Below, one piece after another: positions 1-5,242 of a stretch of 5,247 nt of DNA. The stretch comes from an uncultured Verrucomicrobiota bacterium (GTDB lineage Bacteria > Verrucomicrobiota > Kiritimatiellia > RFP12 > UBA1067). The translations under genes and the position numbers were made by a program. Position 1 is the stretch's first letter; each line of letters opens with the position of its first letter. Below the pieces are notes generated by a model. It did not search any database, was not told the origin of the DNA, and saw only the letters and a program-made list of their open reading frames with translations. The stretch lies in assembly GCA_946543025.1 (NCBI GenBank), contig CAMNLN010000256.1, forward strand, positions 1 to 5,247, in the 5' to 3' direction.

Positions 1-1319
1 GCCTGGAGCATGTCGAGCGCCTCGCCGCCGCGGCATTCGCCCACGATGATGCGGTCGGGTCTCATGCGCAGGCAGTTCTTCACGAGGTCGCGGATGGTGA
101 CGGCGCCGCGGCCCTCGATGTTCGGGGGACGCGCCTCGAGGCGGACGACGTGCGGCTGCACGAGCTTCAGTTCGGCGGCATCTTCGACGGTGACGATGCG
201 CTCGTCGTGCGGAATGAAACCGGACAGCAGGTTGAGGAGCGTTGTCTTGCCGGAGCCTGTGCCGCCGGCGACGATGACGTTCTTGCGCATGATCACGCAG
301 GCCTTCATGAACTCGGCGGCGTTGCGCGTCCAGGTGCCGAAGCGGATGAAGTCGTCGACGGTGAGCGTGCGCTTGGCGAACTTGCGGATGGTGAGCGTGG
401 GGCCGGTGAGGGAAAGCGGCGGGATGATGGCGTTCACGCGGCTGCCGTCCGCGAGGCGGGCGTCCACGTAGGGCTGCGACTCGTCGATGCGTCGGCCGAT
501 GGGGGAGACGATGCGTTCGATGATGGCCATCACGCTCGCGTCGTCGAGAAACTCGAGGTCGGTTCGCTGGAGCTTGCCATGGCGCTCCACGTAGATCTGG
601 CGCGGGCCGTTCACCATGATTTCGGTAACGGTGTCGTCGGCTAGAAGATCCTCGAGCGGGCCGAGGCGGAGGGCCTCGTTGAAGACCTCGCGCTCCAGGC
701 GCGCGGCGTCTATGTCGCGCGGCAACTTGCCGTTCGTGCGCACCTGCTCGACGATCTCGTGGATCTTCTCTGAGGCCTTCTTTTCGAGGCCTGCGCGATC
801 GACGCCGGAGACGGTGAGGCGCTTGAGGTCGAGGCGTTCGACGAGTTCCTGCTGAATTTGCTCCTTCACCTGGCGGCGGATCGCGGCGGCCTGAAGGGCC
901 GCAGGATCGGGACGGACGTCGGCATACGGCTTGCCGCGGGATGGAGAAGCGGACGAGCATGACGCGGATGGCGCGGGAGAAGGGGGCGCGGCTTCCGGGA
1001 CCGGCGCGGCTGATTCTTCTGCTGGAACGGGAGAGACGCGCAGCATGCATTCACCGATCTGGACGACGGAATCGGGCTCCAAGGAGACGATGCCGTCCAC
1101 GGGGATGCCGTTGACGTAGGTTCCGTTCGCACTGTGGAGGTCTTCGAGCTGGACCGTCTCCCCGCGCAGGAGAAGCAGCGCATGACGCTCGGATACTTCC
1201 GGATATGGCAGTTGCAGACGGCACGACGAGCCGCGGCCAACGAGGTAGGAGCCGTCCTGCAGGGTATGACGTGTGGCGGTGCCTTCGCCAGGGCGGATGA
1301 GATCGAGCGAGAAGGCCAT
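1..1319 (-). CDS. cpaF: FHA domain-CpaF/TadA secretion ATPase fusion (3' end outside window)
   Basis: This is the hexameric motor ATPase of a Tad/Flp pilus (type II/IV secretion ATPase family), acting at the cytoplasmic face of the inner membrane. 439 residues are visible. Residues 1-95 form an FHA phosphothreonine-binding domain: G28-R29, S43-x-R45-H46 and the S63-A-N65-G-T-Y-V-N-G stretch all match the conserved FHA loops. A Pro/Ala/Ser-rich linker (about 96-135) follows, then the CpaF N-terminal helical region and the ATPase core. The core has Walker A GGTGSGKT (352-359, K358), the VEDAAEL acidic box, and Walker B-like D422-R-I-I-V-G-E428 followed by CRGGEALDMLQA. The edge cuts the gene just before the expected CpaF His-box; about 100 residues should be missing. 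The start is supported by GGGAGGA at 1328-1334, 8 nt before the ATG, and by the one-base overlap with the cpaB stop codon, suggesting translational coupling. FHA fused to CpaF is less common than CpaF alone. Family identity is very secure; pilus function is inferred from cpaB. Confidence 0.95.
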   Translation of the reverse strand, partial: MAFSLDLIRPGEGTATRHTLQDGSYLVGRGSSCRLQLPYPEVSERHALLLLRGETVQLEDLHSANGTYVNGIPVDGIVSLEPDSVVQIGECMLRVSPVPAEESAAPVPEAAPPSPAPSASCSSASPSRGKPYADVRPDPAALQAAAIRRQVKEQIQQELVERLDLKRLTVSGVDRAGLEKKASEKIHEIVEQVRTNGKLPRDIDAARLEREVFNEALRLGPLEDLLADDTVTEIMVNGPRQIYVERHGKLQRTDLEFLDDASVMAIIERIVSPIGRRIDESQPYVDARLADGSRVNAIIPPLSLTGPTLTIRKFAKRTLTVDDFIRFGTWTRNAAEFMKACVIMRKNVIVAGGTGSGKTTLLNLLSGFIPHDERIVTVEDAAELKLVQPHVVRLEARPPNIEGRGAVTIRDLVKNCLRMRPDRIIVGECRGGEALDMLQ

Positions 1320-2134
1320 CAGCGAAGTCCTCCCATGTCGGTCTGACGCTTGACGTTCAGCTCCTCGATTTCGGCGCGAATCTTCTCGAAGTCGACCTGG
1401 GGCAGTTCCTTCTCGTAGGACGTGTCGTTGCGGTTGCGGAGGGAGAGGACGAGCCGCCCCTTGATCTGTTCGGCGAAGACGAGCATCTCGGCCTCGCGCG
1501 GCGTGACCTCGAGCGTGACGGTGGAATAGTTGCCGCCGCCGAAGAGGGGCGCGGGCGTCTTGGCCGTTTCCTTGCCGGTGGCAAGCACAAGCACGTTCTG
1601 GAGGATGGTGCAGGTGACGAGTTCCTGAAGGACGCTCTTGCCGTCGGGAGCCGTTTTCGGGAAGGAGAACGTGCCGATCACGTCCACGTGGTCGTTCGGC
1701 TTGACCATGCCCGAGACGGCGGCCGCGCCGGAGACGTTGATTGAGATCGCGCGCATTTTGCGCCGGATGTCGGCGGCGAGTCCGCCCGCCACTGGATTGC
1801 CGCCCTCGACGTCAGACCAGAAGAGAACGTCGCCCTTGCGGTGGCCGACGAGAATCTTGCGGCCGAGGATATCGGCAAGGTTGGCCTTGGTGAGGGCCTG
1901 CCCGCGCAAGCCCGCCGCAGGGACGGTGAGGATGCCGAGGTCGCCCCGCGCGATGGCCGTGCCGCCGGGCACGTCCTTGTTGAAGCAGAGCGCGTCGATG
2001 GTTCCGTGGGTGGCGTTGAAGCGGTCGGTCAGCCGCTTGAACTCGTCGTTCTTGGACGAAAGATAAGTGCGCGTCAGGAATGCCGCGAGAAGACCGAAAA
2101 GGACGGCGACGATGAGGACGACTTTGTTTTTCAT
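1319..2134 (-). CDS. cpaB: Flp pilus assembly protein CpaB/RcpC (SAF domain)
   Basis: This 271-residue protein is a CpaB/RcpC-type component of the Tad/Flp pilus machine, a membrane-anchored periplasmic protein thought to work with the outer-membrane secretin. Residues 1-4 (MKNK) are basic, and 5-20 form one hydrophobic anchor or signal segment. Residues about 47-112 fit a SAF domain (IDALCFNKDVPGGTAIARGD through GDVLFWSDVEG). Residues 127-155 (RAISINVSGAAAVSGMVKPNDHVDV) and 177-232 (ILQNVLVLATG, VTLEVTPREAEMLVFAEQIK) are typical of the RcpC/CpaB C-terminal domain. The charged tail (about 240-265) looks helical. Length is usual for the family. The start is well bounded: an in-frame TAA at 2144-2146 lies 9 nt before the ATG with no other start between. 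No Shine-Dalgarno sequence is visible, and a -10-like box sits about one promoter length upstream, so the mRNA may be leaderless. It overlaps the downstream cpaF-type gene by one base. No secretin gene (cpaC/rcpA) lies between them. Confidence 0.93.
   Translation of the reverse strand: MKNKVVLIVAVLFGLLAAFLTRTYLSSKNDEFKRLTDRFNATHGTIDALCFNKDVPGGTAIARGDLGILTVPAAGLRGQALTKANLADILGRKILVGHRKGDVLFWSDVEGGNPVAGGLAADIRRKMRAISINVSGAAAVSGMVKPNDHVDVIGTFSFPKTAPDGKSVLQELVTCTILQNVLVLATGKETAKTPAPLFGGGNYSTVTLEVTPREAEMLVFAEQIKGRLVLSLRNRNDTSYEKELPQVDFEKIRAEIEELNVKRQTDMGGLR
1328..1334 (-). promoter_or_regulatory. Shine-Dalgarno site of the cpaF-type gene, inside cpaB
   Basis: On the minus strand this reads GGGAGGA, 8 nt before the ATG at 1319. 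It lies in the last codons of cpaB, whose TGA shares its A with the ATG (TGATG). It fixes the start of the FHA-CpaF protein and points to coupled translation of CpaB and the ATPase. It is the strongest ribosome-binding sequence I see in the window; the cpaB and metK starts have weak or no such site. Confidence 0.8.
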
Positions 2135-2140
2135 GCCGAC

Positions 2141-2149
2141 AGTTTACCA
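2141..2149 (-). promoter_or_regulatory. Extended -10 promoter candidate for cpaB
   Basis: The minus strand reads TGG-TAAACT, an extended -10 (TGn plus 4/6 of TATAAT), with the hexamer at 2141-2146. Transcription would start about 7 nt downstream, at or next to the cpaB ATG (2134), which fits the missing Shine-Dalgarno site and suggests a leaderless mRNA. I see no good -35; the region where it should lie overlaps the -10 of the opposite promoter. The near-identical box before the divergent amidase gene supports a real signal, though the pair could also be two halves of an operator. Confidence 0.5.
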
Positions 2150-2164
2150 AAAAACAGGAGGCTG

Positions 2165-2173
2165 TGGTATACT
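2165..2173 (+). promoter_or_regulatory. Extended -10 promoter candidate for the amidase gene
   Basis: The plus strand reads TGG-TATACT: a TGn extension plus a hexamer (2168-2173) matching TATAAT at 5/6. A weak -35 candidate, TTTACC (2143-2148), lies at a long 19-nt spacing and overlaps the cpaB -10 on the other strand. The predicted transcript begins near 2180-2181, directly before the ATG at 2182. Either the message is leaderless, or it has a leader of about 16 nt with AAAAGGA (2185-2191) serving the in-frame ATG at 2197. Confidence 0.6.
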
Positions 2174-2181
2174 GTTCGCCC

Positions 2182-3426
2182 ATGAAAAGGAATGTAATGA
2201 CAGCGGTCTTCGGAAGGGGAGCCTGGATGTTGGCGCTTGTCGGCGCCTGGTCGGCGCCTGGCGCGATCACCGTGGCGTTCCCGGCCGAGCGGCAGAGGCT
2301 TCCGGCCGTGGAAGAATGTTACCTGATCGGCGCGACCGATCCGGGGCGGACCGAACTGCTCTACGTGAACGGCGTGACGACGGACGTTTATCGCACGGGC
2401 GCCTTCTTAGCGATGGTGCCGGTAAAGCCCGGCACCAACGTCGTGACGATCTTTCAGGGACGCGACAAGCTGGTGCGGTCGTTCGTCGTGGCGGCGCCGT
2501 CCGCGAAGGAAATTCCGATGCCGGAGCCGATCCTTTCGGACGACGATCCCCGCCTGGGACCGCCCGCCGCGTGGCAGACGACCGGCACGCTCTTCGCGAA
2601 CCGCGTCCGCAGCGAGATCGACGGCGGCGACACGCTCTACTACTTGCCGACAGCTTTCTGTGTCCGCGGCGCGGAGGTGAAGGGGCAGTCGTGGATCGCC
2701 GTCTGGCTGGAAGGGCGGCGCGGATTCCTGCCGAGGCAGACGATGCGCCGTTGCATCAGCGGCGCCGTGCCGTCCAAGCGGCTGATCGCGCCCGATCCGA
2801 CGGTCGGCTTCCCCGACGCGCCGCCGTACGGACGCGCGCCGAGCACGGTGCGCATCTGCGTCGACCCCGGTCACGGCGGAACGGACACGGGCGCGCGCAC
2901 GCCGCACGGCTGGAACGAGAAGGACGTCAACCTGATGCAGGCGCGCGCGATTCGCGCGGCGCTCGAAAAAGTGGGCTTTCAAGTGGTCATGACGCGCGAC
3001 GACGACTCGTTCCCCGCGCTGTACGACCGGCCCAAGCTGGCTTACGACGAGCGCGTGGACGCGTTCATCTCCGTCCACCACAACGCCACGGCGGCGAACC
3101 GCAACCCGCGCGTCGCGCGCCATACCACGGCTTACGCCTCCACCTCGAACGGGCTCGCCCTCGCGCAATGCATCCAGAAGCATGTCGCACCCGTGCTCGC
3201 GCCCGTGAAGGACGCGGGCGCGCAGATGCGATCCTTCGCCGTCTGTCGCAATCCGGCCGTGCCGAGCTGTCTTCTGGAGGTGGACTTCATCAACCTGCCC
3301 GAAGGCGAGGCGGAGTCGTGGGACGCCGCCCGCCAGAAGAAGGTGGCCAATGCCGTGGTGATGGGCGTTCTGGACTGGATGGCCCCGCCTTCTGCCGAAT
3401 CGTCCGATTCCAAGCCCGTGCCATGA
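2182..3426 (+). CDS. Secreted N-acetylmuramoyl-L-alanine amidase (Amidase_3, zinc-dependent)
   Basis: This 414-residue protein cuts the bond between N-acetylmuramic acid and L-alanine in peptidoglycan. Residues 1-28 look like a signal peptide: basic MKRN, a short hydrophobic core (WMLALVGAW), and small residues for cleavage around 22-32. Residues about 40-105 resemble a beta-sandwich/Ig-like domain (YVNGVTTDVYRTGAFLAMVPVKPGTNVVTI), and 133-190 may be an SH3-like fold; both are loose resemblances. The catalytic domain runs from about 222 to 407. Its motifs are VDPGHGG (zinc ligand H231), WNEKD (ligand E246), FISVHHN (ligand H299) and LLEVDFIN (catalytic E366), so all expected active-site residues are present. 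A downstream start at 2197 has a better ribosome-binding site (AAAAGGA) and would still leave a signal peptide; 2182 is chosen for its basic n-region. The gene is divergent from the Tad genes, which may hint at wall remodelling for pilus assembly, but cell separation or turnover is equally possible. Confidence 0.93.
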   Translation: MKRNVMTAVFGRGAWMLALVGAWSAPGAITVAFPAERQRLPAVEECYLIGATDPGRTELLYVNGVTTDVYRTGAFLAMVPVKPGTNVVTIFQGRDKLVRSFVVAAPSAKEIPMPEPILSDDDPRLGPPAAWQTTGTLFANRVRSEIDGGDTLYYLPTAFCVRGAEVKGQSWIAVWLEGRRGFLPRQTMRRCISGAVPSKRLIAPDPTVGFPDAPPYGRAPSTVRICVDPGHGGTDTGARTPHGWNEKDVNLMQARAIRAALEKVGFQVVMTRDDDSFPALYDRPKLAYDERVDAFISVHHNATAANRNPRVARHTTAYASTSNGLALAQCIQKHVAPVLAPVKDAGAQMRSFAVCRNPAVPSCLLEVDFINLPEGEAESWDAARQKKVANAVVMGVLDWMAPPSAESSDSKPVP

Positions 3427-3450
3427 CGGCAGCAGGGCAGCCAGCCGTCA
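3424..3450 (+). repeat. 7-bp inverted repeat overlapping the amidase stop codon
   Basis: TGACGGC (3424-3430, starting with the TGA stop) is perfectly complementary to GCCGTCA (3444-3450), with a 13-nt loop. A smaller AGGG/CCCT stem follows at 3453-3465. It may protect the mRNA 3' end or slow the polymerase, but no T-tract follows, so it is not called a terminator. Confidence 0.45.
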
Positions 3451-3481
3451 CTAGGGACAAACCCTCGCGTCTCCTCTTGCG

Positions 3482-3514
3482 GCCTGTGATTCGAGGGGAA
3501 TGAGAATCGCAGGC
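3482..3514. repeat. 11-bp inverted repeat
   Basis: GCCTGTGATTC (3482-3492) pairs with GAATCGCAGGC (3504-3514) along all 11 positions as RNA on the plus strand, with one G-U pair, and has an 11-nt purine-rich loop (GAGGGGAATGA). The wobble makes the plus-strand transcript the better folder. It lies 55 nt after the amidase stop codon. There is no T-run after it on either strand. It could be a 3'-end processing or pausing hairpin of the amidase mRNA. Confidence 0.5.
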
Positions 3515-3536
3515 GTAGGGGTGTCAGTGACAAATC

Positions 3537-3628
3537 GTGCTACTTGTCGATGCAAATAGCGCTACTTGTTGCAACACATAGCCCTACATGTCGCCACTAC
3601 CCCTACACCTGCCACGCTATTACCCCTC
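3537..3628. repeat. Degenerate 22-bp tandem repeat (about four units)
   Basis: Units begin near 3537, 3559, 3581 and 3600. The first two are clearest: GTGCTACTTGTCGATGCAAA then GCGCTACTTGTTGCAACACA, each ending in TA. The third (GCCCTACATGTCGCCAC) is shortened, and the fourth (CCCCTACACCTGCCACG) diverges. The CTAC cores start at 3540, 3562, 3584 and 3603, giving periods of 22, 22 and 19. A related direct repeat, CAG(T/C)GACAA(A)TCGT, flanks the array at 3525-3538 and 3651-3663, and complementary 8-mers GGGGTGTC (3518-3525) and GACACCCC (3643-3650) enclose it. Two helical turns per unit would suit a protein-binding array; function is unknown. It is not a CRISPR: units abut without spacers. Confidence 0.5.
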
Positions 3629-3642
3629 AAGGACAAATGGAA

Positions 3643-3735
3643 GACACCCCCAGCGACAATCGTATGGGGGGTGGTCGGGACGGCTCTTCCGCATGGAGAG
3701 CTTGGAGGATTTTAATGATCTTCTCCGAAAATCCT
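3643..3735. other. Cluster of three adjacent hairpins (candidate structured RNA)
   Basis: Hairpin A (3643-3676): GACACCCCC pairs with GGGGGTG-GTC, with one bulged G, and an inner CGA/TCG stem has a CAA loop. Hairpin B (3683-3701): GCTCT-T-CC pairs with GGAGAGC around a GCAT tetraloop with one bulged T. Hairpin C (3706-3735): AGGATTTT pairs perfectly with AAAATCCT around a 14-nt loop. An alternative pairing, GGAGA (3695-3699) with TCTCC (3722-3726), competes with hairpin B. Gaps between the hairpins are only 4-6 nt. No promoter of quality and no known RNA family was recognised, so expression and strand are unknown. Confidence 0.4.
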
Positions 3736-3744
3736 TATATCCTT

Positions 3745-3906
3745 GCCTGTAAATATCAATGGAAACAACAGCAACAACTGGTAACAACCTTGGACATCCG
3801 GGCGCAACCGCGCCCGGCTTCATGATCGGCGGGCAGTTGCCCGCCGTAAAAGAAGAAGTTGTTTTTTACAAGTTGTCATCGTTGTTTCCACTTAATATTT
3901 ACACGC
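3745..3906. repeat. Two-fold symmetric element: imperfect long inverted repeat around two GC hairpins
   Basis: The left arm (3745-3791) and the reverse complement of the right arm (3856-3906) share TGTAAATAT, AA, TGGAAACAAC, ACAACT, GTAA and CAAC in the same order. They differ by scattered substitutions, a 1-nt indel and a run of four extra A's. Between the arms lie two hairpins with 8-bp GC stems and 4-nt loops: CCGGGCGC/GCGCCCGG (3798-3817, loop AACC) and CGGCGGGC/GCCCGCCG (3827-3846, loop AGTT). The palindrome TCATGA (3820-3825) sits at the centre of symmetry. The layout is arm, hairpin, centre, hairpin, arm. It may be two facing copies of one repeat unit (REP-pair or MITE-like), a cruciform site, or a bidirectional transcription barrier between convergent genes. 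No transposase is present. Confidence 0.65.
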
Positions 3907-3939
3907 TTGAACATTCTCGCGTTAATCGCGGGCGGCGGG

Positions 3940-5121
3940 CTACAGTGAAGCCTTGAGGGCGGCCACCTTGTCGAGCTTCTCCCACGGGAACTCCTTGCGG
4001 CCGAAGTGTCCGTAGGAGGCGGTGTCGCGGTAGCTCCAGCCCTTGGGCGCGGTGAGCTTCAGGTCCTTGATGAGCGCATAGGGACGGAAGTCGAACACCT
4101 TGCCGGAGAGAAGGATCTTTTCGATCTGCTCGTTGGTGACGCCGTGGTTCGTGCCGAACGTCTTGACGCAGATGGAGACGGGCTTGTCTACGCCGATGGC
4201 GTAGGCCACCTGGATCTGGCAGCGGTCGGCGAAGCCGGCGGCGACGATGTTTTTTGCGGCGTATCGCGCGTAGTAGGCGGCGCTGCGGTCAACCTTCGAT
4301 GGGTCCTTGCCGGAGAACGCGCCGCCGCCGTGGGAAGCCATTCCGCCGTAGGTGTCCACGATGATCTTGCGGCCGGTGAGGCCGCTGTCGCCCGTGGGGC
4401 CGCCCACGACGAACTTGCCGGTGGGGTTGACGTAGAAGCGTGTGCGGTTCGTGAGGAGCTTCGTCTTGGCGAGGCAGCCGCGGGCGACCTCCTCGATCTG
4501 CGCGTAGGCTTTCTTGTTCGCGCCGGCATCGGTGGTCTGGTGCGAGATGACGACGGTCTCGATGGAGACGGGGCGTCCGTTCTCGTAGACGACGGAGAGC
4601 TGGCTCTTGGAGTCCGGGCGCAGGAAGGGGAGCTTGGCCGTCTTGCGCAGGCGCGCGAAGAGGACCAGCAGCTCGTGGGAGTACATGATGGGCGCGGGCA
4701 TGAGCGATGGCGTCTCGTTCGTGGCGTAGCCGAACATCATGCCCTGGTCGCCGGCGCCCTGCTTCTCGGCCTTTTTGCGGTTGACTCCCTGGGCGATGTC
4801 GGGGCTCTGTCCGTGGAGCGCGCTCACGTAGTTGAACGTGTCCCAGCTGAAGCCTTCGGCGGGGCAGTCGTAGCCGATGTCCTTCACCACGCGGCGGGCG
4901 ATGTCCTGCGTGTTGACCGTCTCGAACCCCTTGCAGGAAATCTCGCCCATGTTGACCACGAGGCCGGGGCCGCACATGGTCTCGCAGGCCACGTGCGCGC
5001 GGGGGTCCTTGGCCAGGCAGGCGTCCAGCACGGCGTCCGAGATCTGGTCCGCCACTTTGTCGGGGTGTCCTTCCGAAACCGATTCAGAAGTAAAAACGTG
5101 CCGTCCGGCATGTTTCGTCAT
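3940..5121 (-). CDS. metK: S-adenosylmethionine synthetase (methionine adenosyltransferase)
   Basis: This cytosolic enzyme makes S-adenosylmethionine from ATP and L-methionine, releasing phosphate and diphosphate. It is the main methyl donor supply and is normally a tetramer using Mg2+ and K+. The 393-residue length is typical. Visible signatures are HVFTSESVSEGHPDK (8-22, ATP/methionine site), GQSPDI (104-109, active-site loop), GAGDQGMMFGYATNET (122-137, MetK signature 1), DTGAN-type segment TTDAGANKKA (196-205), GGPTGDSGLTGRKI (240-253) and GGGAFSGKDPSKVDRS (265-280, phosphate-binding signature 2). No key residue is missing. The start at 5121 matches the family N-terminus; the frame stays open to 5184 but those codons lie in the leader structure. 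The ribosome site is weak: GGAAAGAG about 8 nt before the ATG. The gene is transcribed toward the amidase gene, and its leader may carry a SAM-sensing riboswitch. Confidence 0.98.
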   Translation of the reverse strand: MTKHAGRHVFTSESVSEGHPDKVADQISDAVLDACLAKDPRAHVACETMCGPGLVVNMGEISCKGFETVNTQDIARRVVKDIGYDCPAEGFSWDTFNYVSALHGQSPDIAQGVNRKKAEKQGAGDQGMMFGYATNETPSLMPAPIMYSHELLVLFARLRKTAKLPFLRPDSKSQLSVVYENGRPVSIETVVISHQTTDAGANKKAYAQIEEVARGCLAKTKLLTNRTRFYVNPTGKFVVGGPTGDSGLTGRKIIVDTYGGMASHGGGAFSGKDPSKVDRSAAYYARYAAKNIVAAGFADRCQIQVAYAIGVDKPVSICVKTFGTNHGVTNEQIEKILLSGKVFDFRPYALIKDLKLTAPKGWSYRDTASYGHFGRKEFPWEKLDKVAALKASL

Positions 5122-5152
5122 TTTCTTGTCTCTTTCCGTTTCTTCGTACTTG

Positions 5153-5242
5153 CGAAGCGCATCCGGGGGAGAATCCCGCACCACCGTGGCGTCGCCGCTC
5201 GGTTGGCGCGGCCGCGACGGGCGACCGCTTCCTGATGCTTCG
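5153..5242 (-). promoter_or_regulatory. Candidate SAM-I/SAM-IV-clan riboswitch in the metK leader
   Basis: Read on the minus strand, the leader forms an outer stem: CGAAG+CATC (5242-5234) pairs with GATG+CTTCG (5163-5160 and 5157-5153), with a 2-nt bulge. Inside are AGGAA, hairpin GCGGTCGC/GCGGCCGC (5228-5208, loop CCGTC, one G-U pair), the linker GCCAACC (5207-5201), a P3-like stem ACCG/CGGT, then GGTGCGGGATTC with a small GGGA/TCCC hairpin. SAM-I has the same order: P1 ending in AUC/GAU, AAGAG joint, P2, GGCAACC, P3, GGUGC-AAUUCC, P4. Resemblance is partial: the kink-turn of P2 is absent and J3/4 is not canonical. The CTTCG strand can instead pair with a second CGAAG (5146-5142), a possible switch close to the ribosome site. 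Position before metK is the main support; a novel or divergent SAM element is possible. Confidence 0.45.

Larger units (their letters stand above)
3427..3939. other. Structured non-coding region between convergent amidase and metK genes
   Basis: No credible coding sequence lies here: the open frames are short, cross the hairpins, and resemble no family I recognise. Composition is less GC-rich than in the flanking genes, especially from about 3530 to 3780 and 3850 to 3910. The stretch contains, in order: two inverted repeats after the amidase gene, a degenerate 22-bp tandem repeat, three adjacent hairpins, and a large two-fold symmetric element; each is listed separately. No tRNA, rRNA, tmRNA or SRP RNA signature is visible. 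No hairpin is directly followed by a T-run, so no textbook intrinsic terminator can be named for either convergent gene. Confidence 0.7.

Noticed and set aside
150..644. Plus-strand open frames opposite the cpaF-type gene
   Set aside because: The minus strand reads through as a clear ATPase with Walker motifs; the plus-strand products are composition artefacts.
2407..3183. Minus-strand open frame opposite the amidase
   Set aside because: Arg/Val-rich shadow of the real gene; no start context or recognisable family.
2067..3503. Plus-strand open frame of 478 codons overlapping the amidase gene in another frame
   Set aside because: Arg-rich translation without domain features, while the overlapping frame encodes a complete amidase with all zinc and catalytic residues.
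3537..3628. CRISPR array
   Set aside because: Units are contiguous, degenerate and without unique spacers, and no cas gene is present.
3798..3867. Intrinsic terminator: GC hairpin at 3827-3846 plus T-run at 3862-3867
   Set aside because: The T-run begins 16 nt after the stem rather than directly behind it, and nothing similar follows on the minus strand. A weak or factor-assisted stop remains possible.
3873..3901. Plus-strand promoter with TTGTCA as -35
   Set aside because: The -35 is good (5/6), but no -10 better than 3-4/6 lies at normal spacing, and it would only drive antisense RNA into metK.
3544..3956. Small open frames in the intergenic region (for example 3544-3825 and 3759-3956 plus, 3620-3823 minus)
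   Set aside because: They run across tandem repeats and hairpins, overlap each other, lack convincing ribosome sites, and match nothing I recognise.
5122..5184. N-terminal extension of MetK by 21 residues from an upstream ATG
   Set aside because: MetK proteins normally begin a few residues before the FTSESVSEGHPDK motif, as the 5121 start does, and the extension overlaps the leader RNA structure.
4006..5235. Long plus-strand open frame (409 codons) opposite metK
   Set aside because: Its translation is a low-complexity Gly/Ala/Val/Asp-rich product caused by GC-rich codons of metK on the other strand; metK carries all family motifs.
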